A stretch of DNA of 64,000 bases, from positions 62,001 to 126,000 of the forward strand of contig JAGAJB010000002.1 in the NCBI GenBank assembly GCA_017626295.1. Direction: 5' to 3'. This DNA is from Clostridia bacterium. GTDB taxonomy: Bacteria; Bacillota; Clostridia; Oscillospirales; Acutalibacteraceae. A program made the translations under genes and the position numbers. Below the pieces are notes generated by a model. It was not told the origin of the DNA, searched no databases, and was given only the letters and a program-made list of their open reading frames with translations. Positions 7,947-16,674 of the stretch are shown in pieces; position 1 is the first letter of the stretch; every line of letters starts with the position of its first letter.

Positions 7947-8155
7947 AGCTTATATTTATAGTACAATTTCAATGGCTTGGATTTTGTTTTTGCGCACAGC
8001 GGAAAAAGGTCATATATTTTACCATATAGTAAAAATAAAATTCTTTATGAACGAAATTAAAGAAAAGTTCTTCGTTTCTTTAGTGCGTATATAATCAGAG
8101 CACGTGGGGTTTGTTATTGAATGTTATTTTAATCACCCTTCATAGTGCGTTGATT

Positions 8156-9235
8156 TTAAACTATATATTTTTTTATTACAGGAATTTTATTCAGTATCAA
8201 TGATAGTAAATAAGATGCAATTGCGGTGAAAATTGTTATTGAAGGTACGGATAAAACAGGATGGAAACTTGTGCTTTGAATACCAAAAGTATACAATACC
8301 TGAAGAATAAAAATATGCACAAGGAATGCACCGAAGCTATATTTTGAAAGTTTTGCAATTGTTTTATTGAGTAGGTCGTTGCCTTTTGCGTTATACTTGA
8401 ACCATACAAATACAGCAATTGCCATTAAAAGTACATTTACAGAGAATGCACTAAAGAAGGTTTCTGTTGAAGTTCCGGCATTTTTTGAGGCTAATAAATT
8501 AAGCAGGATTGTCAAAATAAGTCCGATTATACCGAGGATGCATATAAGGACTCTTTTCTTTTTATTAATCTCGGTTTTATTCAGGTAAAAGCCGAGAATA
8601 AAATACGAAGTAAAACCAAGGACCGGATTTATATTAAAGTTTTTAAAAAGTGTATTAACATTTTCAAAAACTGTCTGAACACTACCGCTTAACAAATTTG
8701 TCACAACCAATTCGGTTTGTGTTTTTATAAAACAGAAAACAAATGATAGTAGTAAAAAATATTTTATTAGGTCATCATTTTTAGTTAATTGCTTTATAAG
8801 CGGGATGCACATATAAAGACCTATAATCATCGGTAAAAACCAAAGGTGAACCGCACCTGAAATGAAATTACCTATAATTTCAGTCAGGGTTATCTGATAC
8901 CCTTCTGTAAAAATCAGGTTTACGATAGGGTCAGCGATTGCGTAAAAAGCAGACCACACAACATAGGTAATTGCAATACGTGATATGTATTTTTTGTAGA
9001 GTGTTTTAGTGGGAATTTCCCGCGGAATAAAGAGCGCACCGCTCATCATTACAAAAACAGGAACACCTCACCTTGATGCACTGTTACATATATTATAAAT
9101 GTTCCATTCAGTACCGGCTAATCCAACATAATCCATATTCTGTGCTGTAACATGAAGTAGTATTATGGCTACGGAAGCGAAAACTCTAAGATAATCAAGG
9201 TGGTATTGTCTTTGAGGTATTTTGTTTTTGGTCAT
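8156..9235 (-). pseudogene. Acyltransferase 3 family protein interrupted by a single in-frame TGA
   Basis: The intact reading frame would start at 9235 (MTKNKIPQRQYHLDYLRVFA) and encode about 358 residues of an acyltransferase-3 membrane protein. The catalytic His is in IILLHVT and about ten hydrophobic segments follow. Codon 56 (9068-9070) is TGA in the context SASR-stop-GVPVFVMMSGALF. Family members normally have Trp (TGG) there (RWGVPVF), so one base change explains the break. The frame stays open on both sides, so the damage is recent, or a sequencing error. Re-initiation at 9049 would lose the first membrane helix and the catalytic His. The SD-like sequence before 9235 is weak. Confidence 0.75.
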
Positions 9236-9285
9236 ATTAAGCTCCATTTATATGTTAATGTAAAAACTTTAAATAAGTGTCAAGA

Positions 9286-10179
9286 TTACTTAAATGTTCG
9301 TTTTATTTTATTGATTACACGTGTTTCAAACTGATTTATATTTTGTTTGAATAGTAATTTATTGTAATATTTATTGGATTTATTAACAGTTTTGAGATCT
9401 GCCCCCTGTAATTTAAGTTCGAGTACTGATACTTCTTTTAAATATGGAATCGATTTTGTGAACCGTGTTCCCCAATGAATAATATCTGTTACTGTGTTAA
9501 GAGGTTTGCAGTATGCATAATTATTTGTTATATCAAGTTTGAATAAGTTTTCGTGCTCCCACCAACATATAATAGAAGATAAATCGTGGGTAATAGGTTT
9601 ACATTTATTAACCGCCATACTCAGAGCCACTACGGGTTCATCACCGGGGGTCTGGAATTTGCCTTTGAATTTATAATCAGCATAGTTTTTCGAAAAAGTT
9701 TTAGCATCATCTAAAACTTTTTTTGTTTTTTCTGTACGGCGCATATAATATATACCGCCGTGAAGCCCTACAACATAATCAATTTGACTTTTAAGGTCAT
9801 CGTTTAAATTATCGTATTCAAACCAGCCTGTTTTATCGTCAAGAGGTAAAACTCTGCCGTAACAGCAAAAATCATCTGCATTCTCAAATATATCAAAAAG
9901 TCTGTTTATGTCATTGAAAACAAGACAGTCTGCGTCAATAAAAATATTAATATCGAATGGAAGAAGGTCAAACATTTCCAACTTGTCAAGATAGGAACGC
10001 GTAGCCTCAGGGTAAACCTTGACCACGTCAAATTCTTTTGTATACTCGTTCTCCTCTTCGCAAAGAACGGCAAAGGGCAAAGGCTCTTTTGTTGTAAATC
10101 GGTATGAGCGCAAAAGATTTTGCGCAATTTTGTAATACTGTTCGTTACCTGTTGCAACGGTTATAAATCCTTTTGTCAT
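9286..10179 (-). CDS. GT8-like GT-A fold glycosyltransferase
   Basis: Predicted cytoplasmic nucleotide-sugar-dependent glycosyltransferase. The N terminus (GFITVATGNEQYYKIAQNLL) resembles GT8 and related retaining GT-A enzymes. The metal-binding DxD is NIFIDADCLVF (Asp82, Asp84), and LHGGIYYMRR around residue 150 fits the acceptor/donor loop. Length is 297 residues. A CGGAG ribosome site precedes the ATG. It lies 30 bases downstream of a GT4 gene in the same direction and is probably part of the same polysaccharide transcript. Donor and acceptor sugars are unknown. It is more divergent than the other glycosyltransferases here. Confidence 0.7.
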   Translation of the reverse strand: MTKGFITVATGNEQYYKIAQNLLRSYRFTTKEPLPFAVLCEEENEYTKEFDVVKVYPEATRSYLDKLEMFDLLPFDINIFIDADCLVFNDINRLFDIFENADDFCCYGRVLPLDDKTGWFEYDNLNDDLKSQIDYVVGLHGGIYYMRRTEKTKKVLDDAKTFSKNYADYKFKGKFQTPGDEPVVALSMAVNKCKPITHDLSSIICWWEHENLFKLDITNNYAYCKPLNTVTDIIHWGTRFTKSIPYLKEVSVLELKLQGADLKTVNKSNKYYNKLLFKQNINQFETRVINKIKRTFK

Positions 10180-10209
10180 AACATTCTCCGATTAATATTG
10201 GTGTTATTT

Positions 10210-11382
10210 TTATTTTTCAATGAGGTTGTACAGCCTGTTGAGGAACACTTTATCCTTACTGCAATTGTCTTCGTTTTCTAAATTCCTGATTATTTCTTCT
10301 CTTAAAGAGCCATTGGTCATAAGCAATTCAATACCATTGCATAAAGCTTCTGCAGAATAATTGTCGGCGATTATTCCATTAACACCATTTTCTATCTGCT
10401 CACTCATTACACCTGCATCTGTTGTGACAATGGGCTTATGTAAAGCCTTTGCCTCGCTCACAGTTATGCCCCAACCTTCTGTTTTTGAGGTCTGAACATA
10501 AACATCGCAACATTTTATGTACGGATACGGAAAATCCTTAACCCCACATAGAATGACATTTTCTTCTACCTTGTATTGCTCGATTTTTTCTCGTATTGTT
10601 TGCTCCAAGGGTCCACCACCGATTATATGCCACACAAAGTTATATCCCTTGTTGCGAAGAAGAGATGCTACCGATGGAATGATTTCCTGTCCTTTTTCAT
10701 CACTTAATCTTCCAACCGTTACAATAGCAAACTGAGAATTGTCTTTTTTTAACTTCGGCGTAAACTCCGTCGATAGTTTTTTTACCTTGCCGACATTAAG
10801 AATGTTGTGAAAAACCTCTGTCTTGTCCTTTAATTCGGGAAACATAGATTCCGTTTCATTTTTCAACATTTCAGAAACACAAAAAATCTTGTCAAATTGA
10901 TTATAAAAATTTGCGTATTTCATTTCCGATATGTTAAATATCTGGTGAACCCACGCAACCTTTTTGTGGGATTTAATGTGATATAGACAATTCAGAACAA
11001 CATCAATATTTGACATTTTGTAAGCAATGGCGATATCAAAATTTTTATGATGTTTTGGTTCACTCTTTAGTCGATACTCTAATCCTTTTGCGTAATTTTT
11101 TCCTATTGTCAGTTTTGATTTTAATCTGAAATAAAAAAACCTGAACAGTCCAAACAAGTTAAGTTTTTTGGATAACTCTCTTACGCAATTACCCACACTT
11201 TTTTCTTCTAAAACTACAACGTCCACCTTTTCTTCCAACAAATGCGTCCACTGTCCGTTTTTGTTTGGCAGAAAAACAGTAACTTCATATTCAGTTTGAT
11301 CGATTGAATCTATTAGCTCCAGCAATGATTTTTCAACACCACCGGCTATAAATTCCGTTACGACAATCGCAATTTTTTTCAT
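10210..11382 (-). CDS. GT4 family glycosyltransferase
   Basis: GT-B fold, retaining glycosyltransferase, cytoplasmic or membrane-associated. The N-terminal acceptor-side glycine motif is VTEFIAGGVEKSLLELI (about 8-24). The C-terminal donor domain has VGRLSDEKGQEI (about 224-235) and the E-x7-E motif EGWGITVSEAKALHKPIV (about 311-328). Length is 390 residues, normal for GT4. The gap to the next gene upstream in the transcript is 141 bases, the largest inside the polysaccharide run. I see no convincing promoter or terminator in it. The ribosome site is weak (GGTG). Confidence 0.88.
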   Translation of the reverse strand: MKKIAIVVTEFIAGGVEKSLLELIDSIDQTEYEVTVFLPNKNGQWTHLLEEKVDVVVLEEKSVGNCVRELSKKLNLFGLFRFFYFRLKSKLTIGKNYAKGLEYRLKSEPKHHKNFDIAIAYKMSNIDVVLNCLYHIKSHKKVAWVHQIFNISEMKYANFYNQFDKIFCVSEMLKNETESMFPELKDKTEVFHNILNVGKVKKLSTEFTPKLKKDNSQFAIVTVGRLSDEKGQEIIPSVASLLRNKGYNFVWHIIGGGPLEQTIREKIEQYKVEENVILCGVKDFPYPYIKCCDVYVQTSKTEGWGITVSEAKALHKPIVTTDAGVMSEQIENGVNGIIADNYSAEALCNGIELLMTNGSLREEIIRNLENEDNCSKDKVFLNRLYNLIEK

Positions 11383-11523
11383 AACAAAACACCGTCTTCA
11401 ACCTAATCGTATTGCTTGTAATACACTTGCCTTATTCTTTGTCTGTTTTTTAAAAGTGGGATTATTTGATCGTTTATAAATCTACACCCAATTAAATCTG
11501 ATTAACCTTCATTCTTTTGTTTA

Positions 11524-12714
11524 TCAAAACAAGAAATCTTTTACGGCATCCACACCATATTTATGATCTGCCACATATTCGGGAATTCTTTCTTTCAAAA
11601 AGGCTCTTGAAGTTTTTTCGTTATTCAGTAAATTCTTAAAGTTCTTCAAAAGCTGATTTTCTTCAACCATGTCTTGGACGCTGCAAACATACCCCTCTGC
11701 CGTTCCGAATAAATCCTTGGCAATCCCTATGGATTTTTCAGAATAACCCACAACAAGCGTAGGTACACATGTTGAATATGCTGCAATTGTTGAATGGGTC
11801 CTTGCGCCCACGAATAATCTGCACTTAGATATAAGAGATTTGATTTGACAGCAATTATACATGTCACCTACAACGAAAACTCTTTGCTCTTCAGCAAAGA
11901 ACGCTTTCAATTTCTCTGCAAAAAGTATATCGTTGTTTCGTATATCAGGAAATACAACATGAGGTATTAACGCAACCTCAAAATCTGTTTCTGTCAAAAT
12001 CCATTTTATCAATGTAACATAATTTTTTAATCCCACATCGTTTTCGGAGCAATCAAAAACATACGGACTTATATTTATGCCTATTATGTCTTTTTGGTTA
12101 CTATCCCAGTTTGTTTCTTGCGTTTTCAAAGCAAAGGCCGGATCCGGTGTGAGGATAATTTTTGTTTTGACTGCATGTTTCTTCAAAAGTTCAAAAGAAT
12201 CGCTTTCTCTTACACAGATCAGGGAATATCTGTTCAAATCCTCTACAACATCCGGCGTCATAAATCTTTCGGAAAGCGTGGCGCCCCATAAAATAGTTTT
12301 TGTTCCTTTTTTATTTAGCCAGTAATTGCGTATTCCCAAGGCTTCTAGTCCACTCGGATAACAATAATTGTCACCACCAATAGAAAGTGCCACATCCCCC
12401 CGGTTGTATAAGTATTCATATCTTTTTTTACCGAAAAATATGTGATACATCTTTTCGTGATCACTATACAGGCGAGAGCAAACCCTGTATATGATTCCTA
12501 ATGGAGAATTAGGTTCAATGTCTATTTCATTAATTGGTTCAACCTTTACTATATCATCAATTTTATAATCTAAATCGCCTTGAATGTTATTTGAAAAAAG
12601 CAGGGTTTTTTCTTTTTTCAGCGAAAGTAAATCAACCGTTGAGCGAACTATTGTCTCGCACCCGTGATTGTATGCAGAACCATGAGCATACATTATTGTT
12701 TCTTTTTGAACCAT
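11524..12714 (-). CDS. Polysaccharide pyruvyl transferase family protein (copy 1)
   Basis: Member of the CsaB/polysaccharide pyruvyl transferase family (PF04230), which moves pyruvyl from PEP to sugar hydroxyls as a ketal. Hallmarks are the N-terminal YAHGSAYNHGCETIVRSTVD, GDVALSIGGDNYCYP (about 98-112) and the C-terminal VGARTHSTIAAYSTCVPTLV (about 288-307) with the conserved Arg/His. Length is 396 residues. It has a close paralogue at 16675-17856 with the same motif set, so the two may modify different sugars of one repeat unit. AGGAAGGTGA precedes the start. Some members of this family have other roles, so the reaction is inferred. Confidence 0.87.
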   Translation of the reverse strand: MVQKETIMYAHGSAYNHGCETIVRSTVDLLSLKKEKTLLFSNNIQGDLDYKIDDIVKVEPINEIDIEPNSPLGIIYRVCSRLYSDHEKMYHIFFGKKRYEYLYNRGDVALSIGGDNYCYPSGLEALGIRNYWLNKKGTKTILWGATLSERFMTPDVVEDLNRYSLICVRESDSFELLKKHAVKTKIILTPDPAFALKTQETNWDSNQKDIIGINISPYVFDCSENDVGLKNYVTLIKWILTETDFEVALIPHVVFPDIRNNDILFAEKLKAFFAEEQRVFVVGDMYNCCQIKSLISKCRLFVGARTHSTIAAYSTCVPTLVVGYSEKSIGIAKDLFGTAEGYVCSVQDMVEENQLLKNFKNLLNNEKTSRAFLKERIPEYVADHKYGVDAVKDFLF

Positions 12715-12772
12715 TTTGTCACCTTCCTAAGCATGTTTTTCAGCGAACTGATAACCTTAACGACAATTTCGC

Positions 12773-13531
12773 TTATCCTCTTTTTAGAAGATGTTTTATT
12801 TTTTCGTAACGCTCGTTACCCAACAATTTAATGAGTATTCTGTTGGGAGTGTGGATTATATATCTTAATTTTTCTCTGCGCCAACGCTTTTTTTGACCCT
12901 CTTTCCAGGATTTTTCAAACCAGGAAGCGTCAAAATGGTGGATAGAGTATGTGTTATTTGTTTTTTCACTTAATCCTGAGCGCTCATCCTTTGGGCAAAG
13001 GTATTCTGTGGGGTATACCGTCATATTTGCAACGGTCTGAATGTTGCCGTTATTTTCTTTTAAACCGTGCGGAACAAGGAGTTCGGTAGTAATTATAGGG
13101 CAAGCGCGAAGTTGCGAAAAATCGGTAAGATTTTCGTAGTAACACATATTTTCACCTATAAACGAATGTCCTTTTTCTGCTGCGAAGCCCAGCCCTGTGG
13201 CAACTTCCGTATCATTTTGAAAGCCCATATATGCGCCGTTTTCGAGTAGTTTGTCTAAAGGCTTTAAAAGTTCAACATCGGTATCAAGGTAAACACCGCC
13301 GTTTTCGTAGACGACTTTTAAACGGATATAGTCGGTAAGAAATGCCCATTTTTTGTTCTCAAAACAGAATTTACAATATTCGTTGCAATTAACATCAAAA
13401 TTACTTTCATCCCAACGCTTTATTTCGTAATCGGGGCAGTATTTTTTCCAACTTTTAATGCACTTTTCGGCTGATTTCGGGAGGGGTTTTCCGCCAAACC
13501 AACAGTAATGAATAACTTTAGGAATACTCAT
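12773..13531 (-). CDS. GT32 family capsular glycosyltransferase
   Basis: GT-A glycosyltransferase of the DXD-containing GT32/Gly_transf_sug group. The N terminus IPKVIHYCWFGGKPLPKSAE is diagnostic. AFLTDYIRLKVVYENGGVYL is followed by DTD (83-85), the metal/nucleotide site, and then VELLKPL. Length is 252 residues, usual for capsule-cluster members, which transfer hexoses. GAGGAAA, overlapping the end of the upstream gene, is the ribosome site; only 2 bases separate the two genes, so translation is probably coupled. Confidence 0.9.
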   Translation of the reverse strand: MSIPKVIHYCWFGGKPLPKSAEKCIKSWKKYCPDYEIKRWDESNFDVNCNEYCKFCFENKKWAFLTDYIRLKVVYENGGVYLDTDVELLKPLDKLLENGAYMGFQNDTEVATGLGFAAEKGHSFIGENMCYYENLTDFSQLRACPIITTELLVPHGLKENNGNIQTVANMTVYPTEYLCPKDERSGLSEKTNNTYSIHHFDASWFEKSWKEGQKKRWRREKLRYIIHTPNRILIKLLGNERYEKIKHLLKRG

Positions 13532-13533
13532 AT

Positions 13534-14535
13534 TTATTTCCTCAATAATTTCGCTTTAAATAAACTTGCAAAGCGGTATAAACTCATAAACACAGGGTAA
13601 GCCGCTTCGTAAGAATAAGTCATATTGTGAACAGTATATTTATCTTTGTATTCTTTAAGATAACGCTTTAAGTCGGTGCGGATTTCTTTAAGAACTTTTT
13701 TATTTTTCTGTAAATCTTTTTTGTTTTCTTTTATACGAACTATTTGATATGCGTGATGATTAACAAAAAGTTCGAGTTCTTTTTCGTATGCTTTCATATA
13801 ACCGTTGTTTTTATAAAAAGCCATTTGCTCACGCATAGCATCGAAAATTACTAATTCTGATTCTTTCCAGGGTGAACGGGAAATTCCTGTTTCGTTACGG
13901 AAATAGTAATAAAGTGGTGTTGGGGTAAATGCAATTTCTTCGCATTTATATAAAACTTTATATGTAGTAAAGGTATCCTCAAAATTTTTACCTACGGGAT
14001 AGCGTATATCTTCAAAAACGCTTTTGTGAAGTAGTTTCCCCCAGGCGTAATTGTAATTCCAAAAATGGTTTACGAGTAAATTTTCAGGGGTAGTAAGTTC
14101 ATAATCGGTTTTTTCGTATAAGGGATACTCTTCACCACCCCAAGCATCTGCGCGCTCATAACCGCACACACTGATTTTTACACCTTTTTCAATTACAGGT
14201 CGCATTAAAATTTCCAGATGCTGAGGGTGTAGCCAGTCGTCACTATCGGCAAAAAGAATATAATCGCTCTCGTTCTTTTCATAAAACAGATTAAGTCCTG
14301 TGTTTCGAGCCGCAGAAAGTCCACCGTTTTTTTGATGTAAAACAGTAACACGACTGTCTTTTTTTGCATACTCGTCACACATTTTACCGCAGTTATCGGG
14401 TGAACCGTCATCAACAAGTAAGAGTTCAAAGTCTTTATATGTCTGGTTAAGTATGCTGTCGACACACCTTGAAAGGTAGTTTTCAACTTTATAAACGGGA
14501 ACGATTATGGTAATCATTTTATTAAGTCCTAACAT
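13534..14535 (-). CDS. GT2 family glycosyltransferase
   Basis: Inverting GT-A glycosyltransferase. TIIVPVYKVENYLSRCVDSI opens the fold, LLVDDGSPDNCGK (about 38-50) binds the nucleotide, GGLSAARNTGL follows, and FADSDDWLHP (about 95-104) carries the DxD-like metal site. The C-terminal third is basic and rich in Lys, as in many membrane-associated capsular GT2 enzymes. Length is 333 residues. Its ATG overlaps the stop of the upstream GT2 gene as TAATG; a second ATG six codons in (14517) has a fair AGGA ribosome site and is an equal candidate start. It is clearly paralogous to that upstream gene. Confidence 0.9.
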   Translation of the reverse strand: MLGLNKMITIIVPVYKVENYLSRCVDSILNQTYKDFELLLVDDGSPDNCGKMCDEYAKKDSRVTVLHQKNGGLSAARNTGLNLFYEKNESDYILFADSDDWLHPQHLEILMRPVIEKGVKISVCGYERADAWGGEEYPLYEKTDYELTTPENLLVNHFWNYNYAWGKLLHKSVFEDIRYPVGKNFEDTFTTYKVLYKCEEIAFTPTPLYYYFRNETGISRSPWKESELVIFDAMREQMAFYKNNGYMKAYEKELELFVNHHAYQIVRIKENKKDLQKNKKVLKEIRTDLKRYLKEYKDKYTVHNMTYSYEAAYPVFMSLYRFASLFKAKLLRK

Positions 14536-15512
14536 TATTTTAAAAGTTTTCTTTTAATGCGCATAACAAAGAACATAAAGGGATTAGTTTTTTTATAGAT
14601 ATAGAGTTTATTCTCGGTATCTAAATGAATGTACTTTGAGTATGTTTTTTCTATATGTTTTTTGTGTTCTTTAATTATTTTTATATGCTTTTTGTTGTTG
14701 CCTTCGTGCTTTGCACGGTAATACATATTAGCAGATATTTCAAAATAATAAGAAACAAGATGTTCAGTCATTTTTTCATAATCTAAACTATAGAAATATG
14801 AAATCTGTTCCTCAAAAGCCCATAAAATATCAAGTTGCTTTTCGGTAAAATTCTTTTTTGTAGTACCCGATGTATTTATGTAGTAAAAATACAAAGGCAA
14901 GGGGATAACCGCAACTTTTTTCGCTTCGTGAAGCCATTTACAGACTATTGCATTGTCTTCATAAATTCTACCTTCTGTAAGAGGATGTTTTAAGAAGATG
15001 GATTTTTGAATAAGCTTTCCCCAAACAACCCAATAGTAATATTTTTCGTTTTTGCATAAATGAAAAATATTTTCTTCATCCATATTGAGTATGTTTGCAG
15101 TAATATCAAAATTTTTACTGAAATCATCAGGGATATTTTCGCCCTGAAAAGCGCTGCACATACTCAGTTTTACATCATTATCAATAGCGGTTTTATATAA
15201 TATTTCGAGAGTTTTAGGGTGAATCATATCATCGCTGTCTACAAAATGAAGCCATTCACCCTGTGCTTCTTTTACACCGTTATTACGTGCGGCAGCCTGT
15301 CCTTGATTTACTTGATGAATTACTTTAACTCTGTAATCTTTCTTTGCGTACTCTTCGCAAATTTCACCGCAGTTATCGGGGGAGCCGTCGTCAACAAGTA
15401 TAAGTTCAAAATCAGAAAAAGTCTGATTTAAGATGCTGTTTACACAGCGGTGGATATACTGTTCGCATTTGTATACAGGAACGATAACACTTATTTTTGG
15501 TTGTGTATTCAT
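14535..15512 (-). CDS. GT2 family glycosyltransferase
   Basis: Inverting GT-A enzyme with KISVIVPVYKCEQYIHRCVN, LVDDGSPDNCGEICEEYAKK (about 39-58), GQAAARNNGVKEAQGEWL and FVDSDDMIHP (about 91-100). Length is 325 residues. Sequence and adjacency to the following GT2 gene point to a tandem duplication followed by divergence. The start is at 15512, directly after the stop of the F420-dehydrogenase-like gene (15513), so the pair is translationally coupled. The sugar specificity cannot be read. Confidence 0.9.
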   Translation of the reverse strand: MNTQPKISVIVPVYKCEQYIHRCVNSILNQTFSDFELILVDDGSPDNCGEICEEYAKKDYRVKVIHQVNQGQAAARNNGVKEAQGEWLHFVDSDDMIHPKTLEILYKTAIDNDVKLSMCSAFQGENIPDDFSKNFDITANILNMDEENIFHLCKNEKYYYWVVWGKLIQKSIFLKHPLTEGRIYEDNAIVCKWLHEAKKVAVIPLPLYFYYINTSGTTKKNFTEKQLDILWAFEEQISYFYSLDYEKMTEHLVSYYFEISANMYYRAKHEGNNKKHIKIIKEHKKHIEKTYSKYIHLDTENKLYIYKKTNPFMFFVMRIKRKLLK

Positions 15513-16655
15513 TTAATTTTCTCCACCTTTTAACTGTATCAGTTTTCTGCGTAATCTGGTAAGATAAGACGGTGATAAGCAGTTGTTTACTAATTTTTGA
15601 AAATCTGTTTTTCCTAACCGGTTGAAAAAATACTGTCTGAAATTGTGTTCATATACAGATTTTATTATACAAGGATTATAAGGGAAAACTTCGGTAACAT
15701 CAGTCTCAGTCATTCTTAAATTGTTTTTTGCTTTATTCAGAAGTTCCGCACCTTTTTTTGATTGTACCAAAACCATTGATAGACCTTTGTTATCATCTAA
15801 TGAGGGATTTACCTTATCAATTCCCCAATAGTCAGCCAAAGTAAGATCGCTTTTGCGGTTTGTGGATTTGTATTTACACCCGTAACAAGAAGAACGCAAA
15901 CTGATGTTAGATAAAAAGGCTTTCATATAGGTATCTTCGCCGAATCCTTTTATGTAATTTTTTCCGTTTTCAAAAACTAAACTAACGGAAAAAGTTTTCC
16001 AGCCTTTGCTTTTATCTCTGAAATTAACTACGGTGATTTTGGAATTATAAGTTTTTTCTTGATAAGCGAGGTACTCCTCCCAAACTTTTGGTGACGGTAC
16101 ACCGTGGCAAACAAAATCAAGAGTTATCAGGTTTTCGTAAGGCTTTTGTAAATACGATAACAAACCTCCGACTTGGCAGGGTGTTCCTGAAAATAAAACG
16201 GTAGTATTATTTTCAAGTTGTTCTTTTATTGCCTTAAAGCAACCGTTTAAATCGCTTTGGACATATTTTGATCTTCTCAGTTTATCTAAATCAGACGTAT
16301 TTGTTACACCTATATGTTTAACGGATAAGTCTTCGGAGAATGCTGCACCGTAAACTATGCCGTTATTTTCCGTAATTAGTTGCGCAACAGCGGTAAAAAT
16401 TCCGCCTGAAGAACTGTTTTTGCGCACTTCTTCATTCAAAATACTAGCCGCATAGGTTGTCGGGTGATTTTGTTGCTCTTGATTTTTTTCTTTTATCACA
16501 GGGCATATTTTTTCGCACAACCCACAGTTGACACAAACTTTTGTATCTGTTTCAGGGTATAAAAAGCCATTTGCATCTCTTGTCATACAAATACAGTTTT
16601 TCGGGCATATAGACATACACGCACTGCAACCTGTACAAGTTTTTTTCGGTAACAT
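15513..16655 (-). CDS. F420H2 dehydrogenase beta-subunit-like Fe-S protein of polysaccharide clusters
   Basis: Iron-sulfur flavoprotein-type oxidoreductase with two N-terminal 4Fe-4S motifs: CTGCSACMSICPKNC (about 7-21) and CVNCGLCEKICP (about 42-53). The FrhB-type N and C domains follow (FSGTPCQVGGL near residue 155; SCYGCKYKSTNRKSDLTLAD near 258). Length is 380 residues. In capsule and exopolysaccharide loci this family is typically found beside pyruvyltransferase-family genes, as here (20 bases from the second copy), but its reaction there is not established to my knowledge. It does not imply coenzyme F420 in this organism. The ribosome site is CGGAGAG. Confidence 0.85.
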   Translation of the reverse strand: MLPKKTCTGCSACMSICPKNCICMTRDANGFLYPETDTKVCVNCGLCEKICPVIKEKNQEQQNHPTTYAASILNEEVRKNSSSGGIFTAVAQLITENNGIVYGAAFSEDLSVKHIGVTNTSDLDKLRRSKYVQSDLNGCFKAIKEQLENNTTVLFSGTPCQVGGLLSYLQKPYENLITLDFVCHGVPSPKVWEEYLAYQEKTYNSKITVVNFRDKSKGWKTFSVSLVFENGKNYIKGFGEDTYMKAFLSNISLRSSCYGCKYKSTNRKSDLTLADYWGIDKVNPSLDDNKGLSMVLVQSKKGAELLNKAKNNLRMTETDVTEVFPYNPCIIKSVYEHNFRQYFFNRLGKTDFQKLVNNCLSPSYLTRLRRKLIQLKGGEN

Positions 16656-16674
16656 CCGGCATCTCTCCGTTTTT

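Noticed and set aside
9068-9070. In-frame TGA read as a recoded Trp or as selenocysteine
   Set aside because: Other genes in the window use TGG for Trp and TGA as a stop, for example the overlapping ATGA junctions. No selenocysteine insertion hairpin is apparent and the family has Trp at this position, so a nonsense change is simpler.
15513-16655. Evidence for coenzyme F420 metabolism or methanogen origin
   Set aside because: This FrhB-like family is common in capsule loci of Firmicutes and Bacteroidetes without F420, and all other genes are clostridial.
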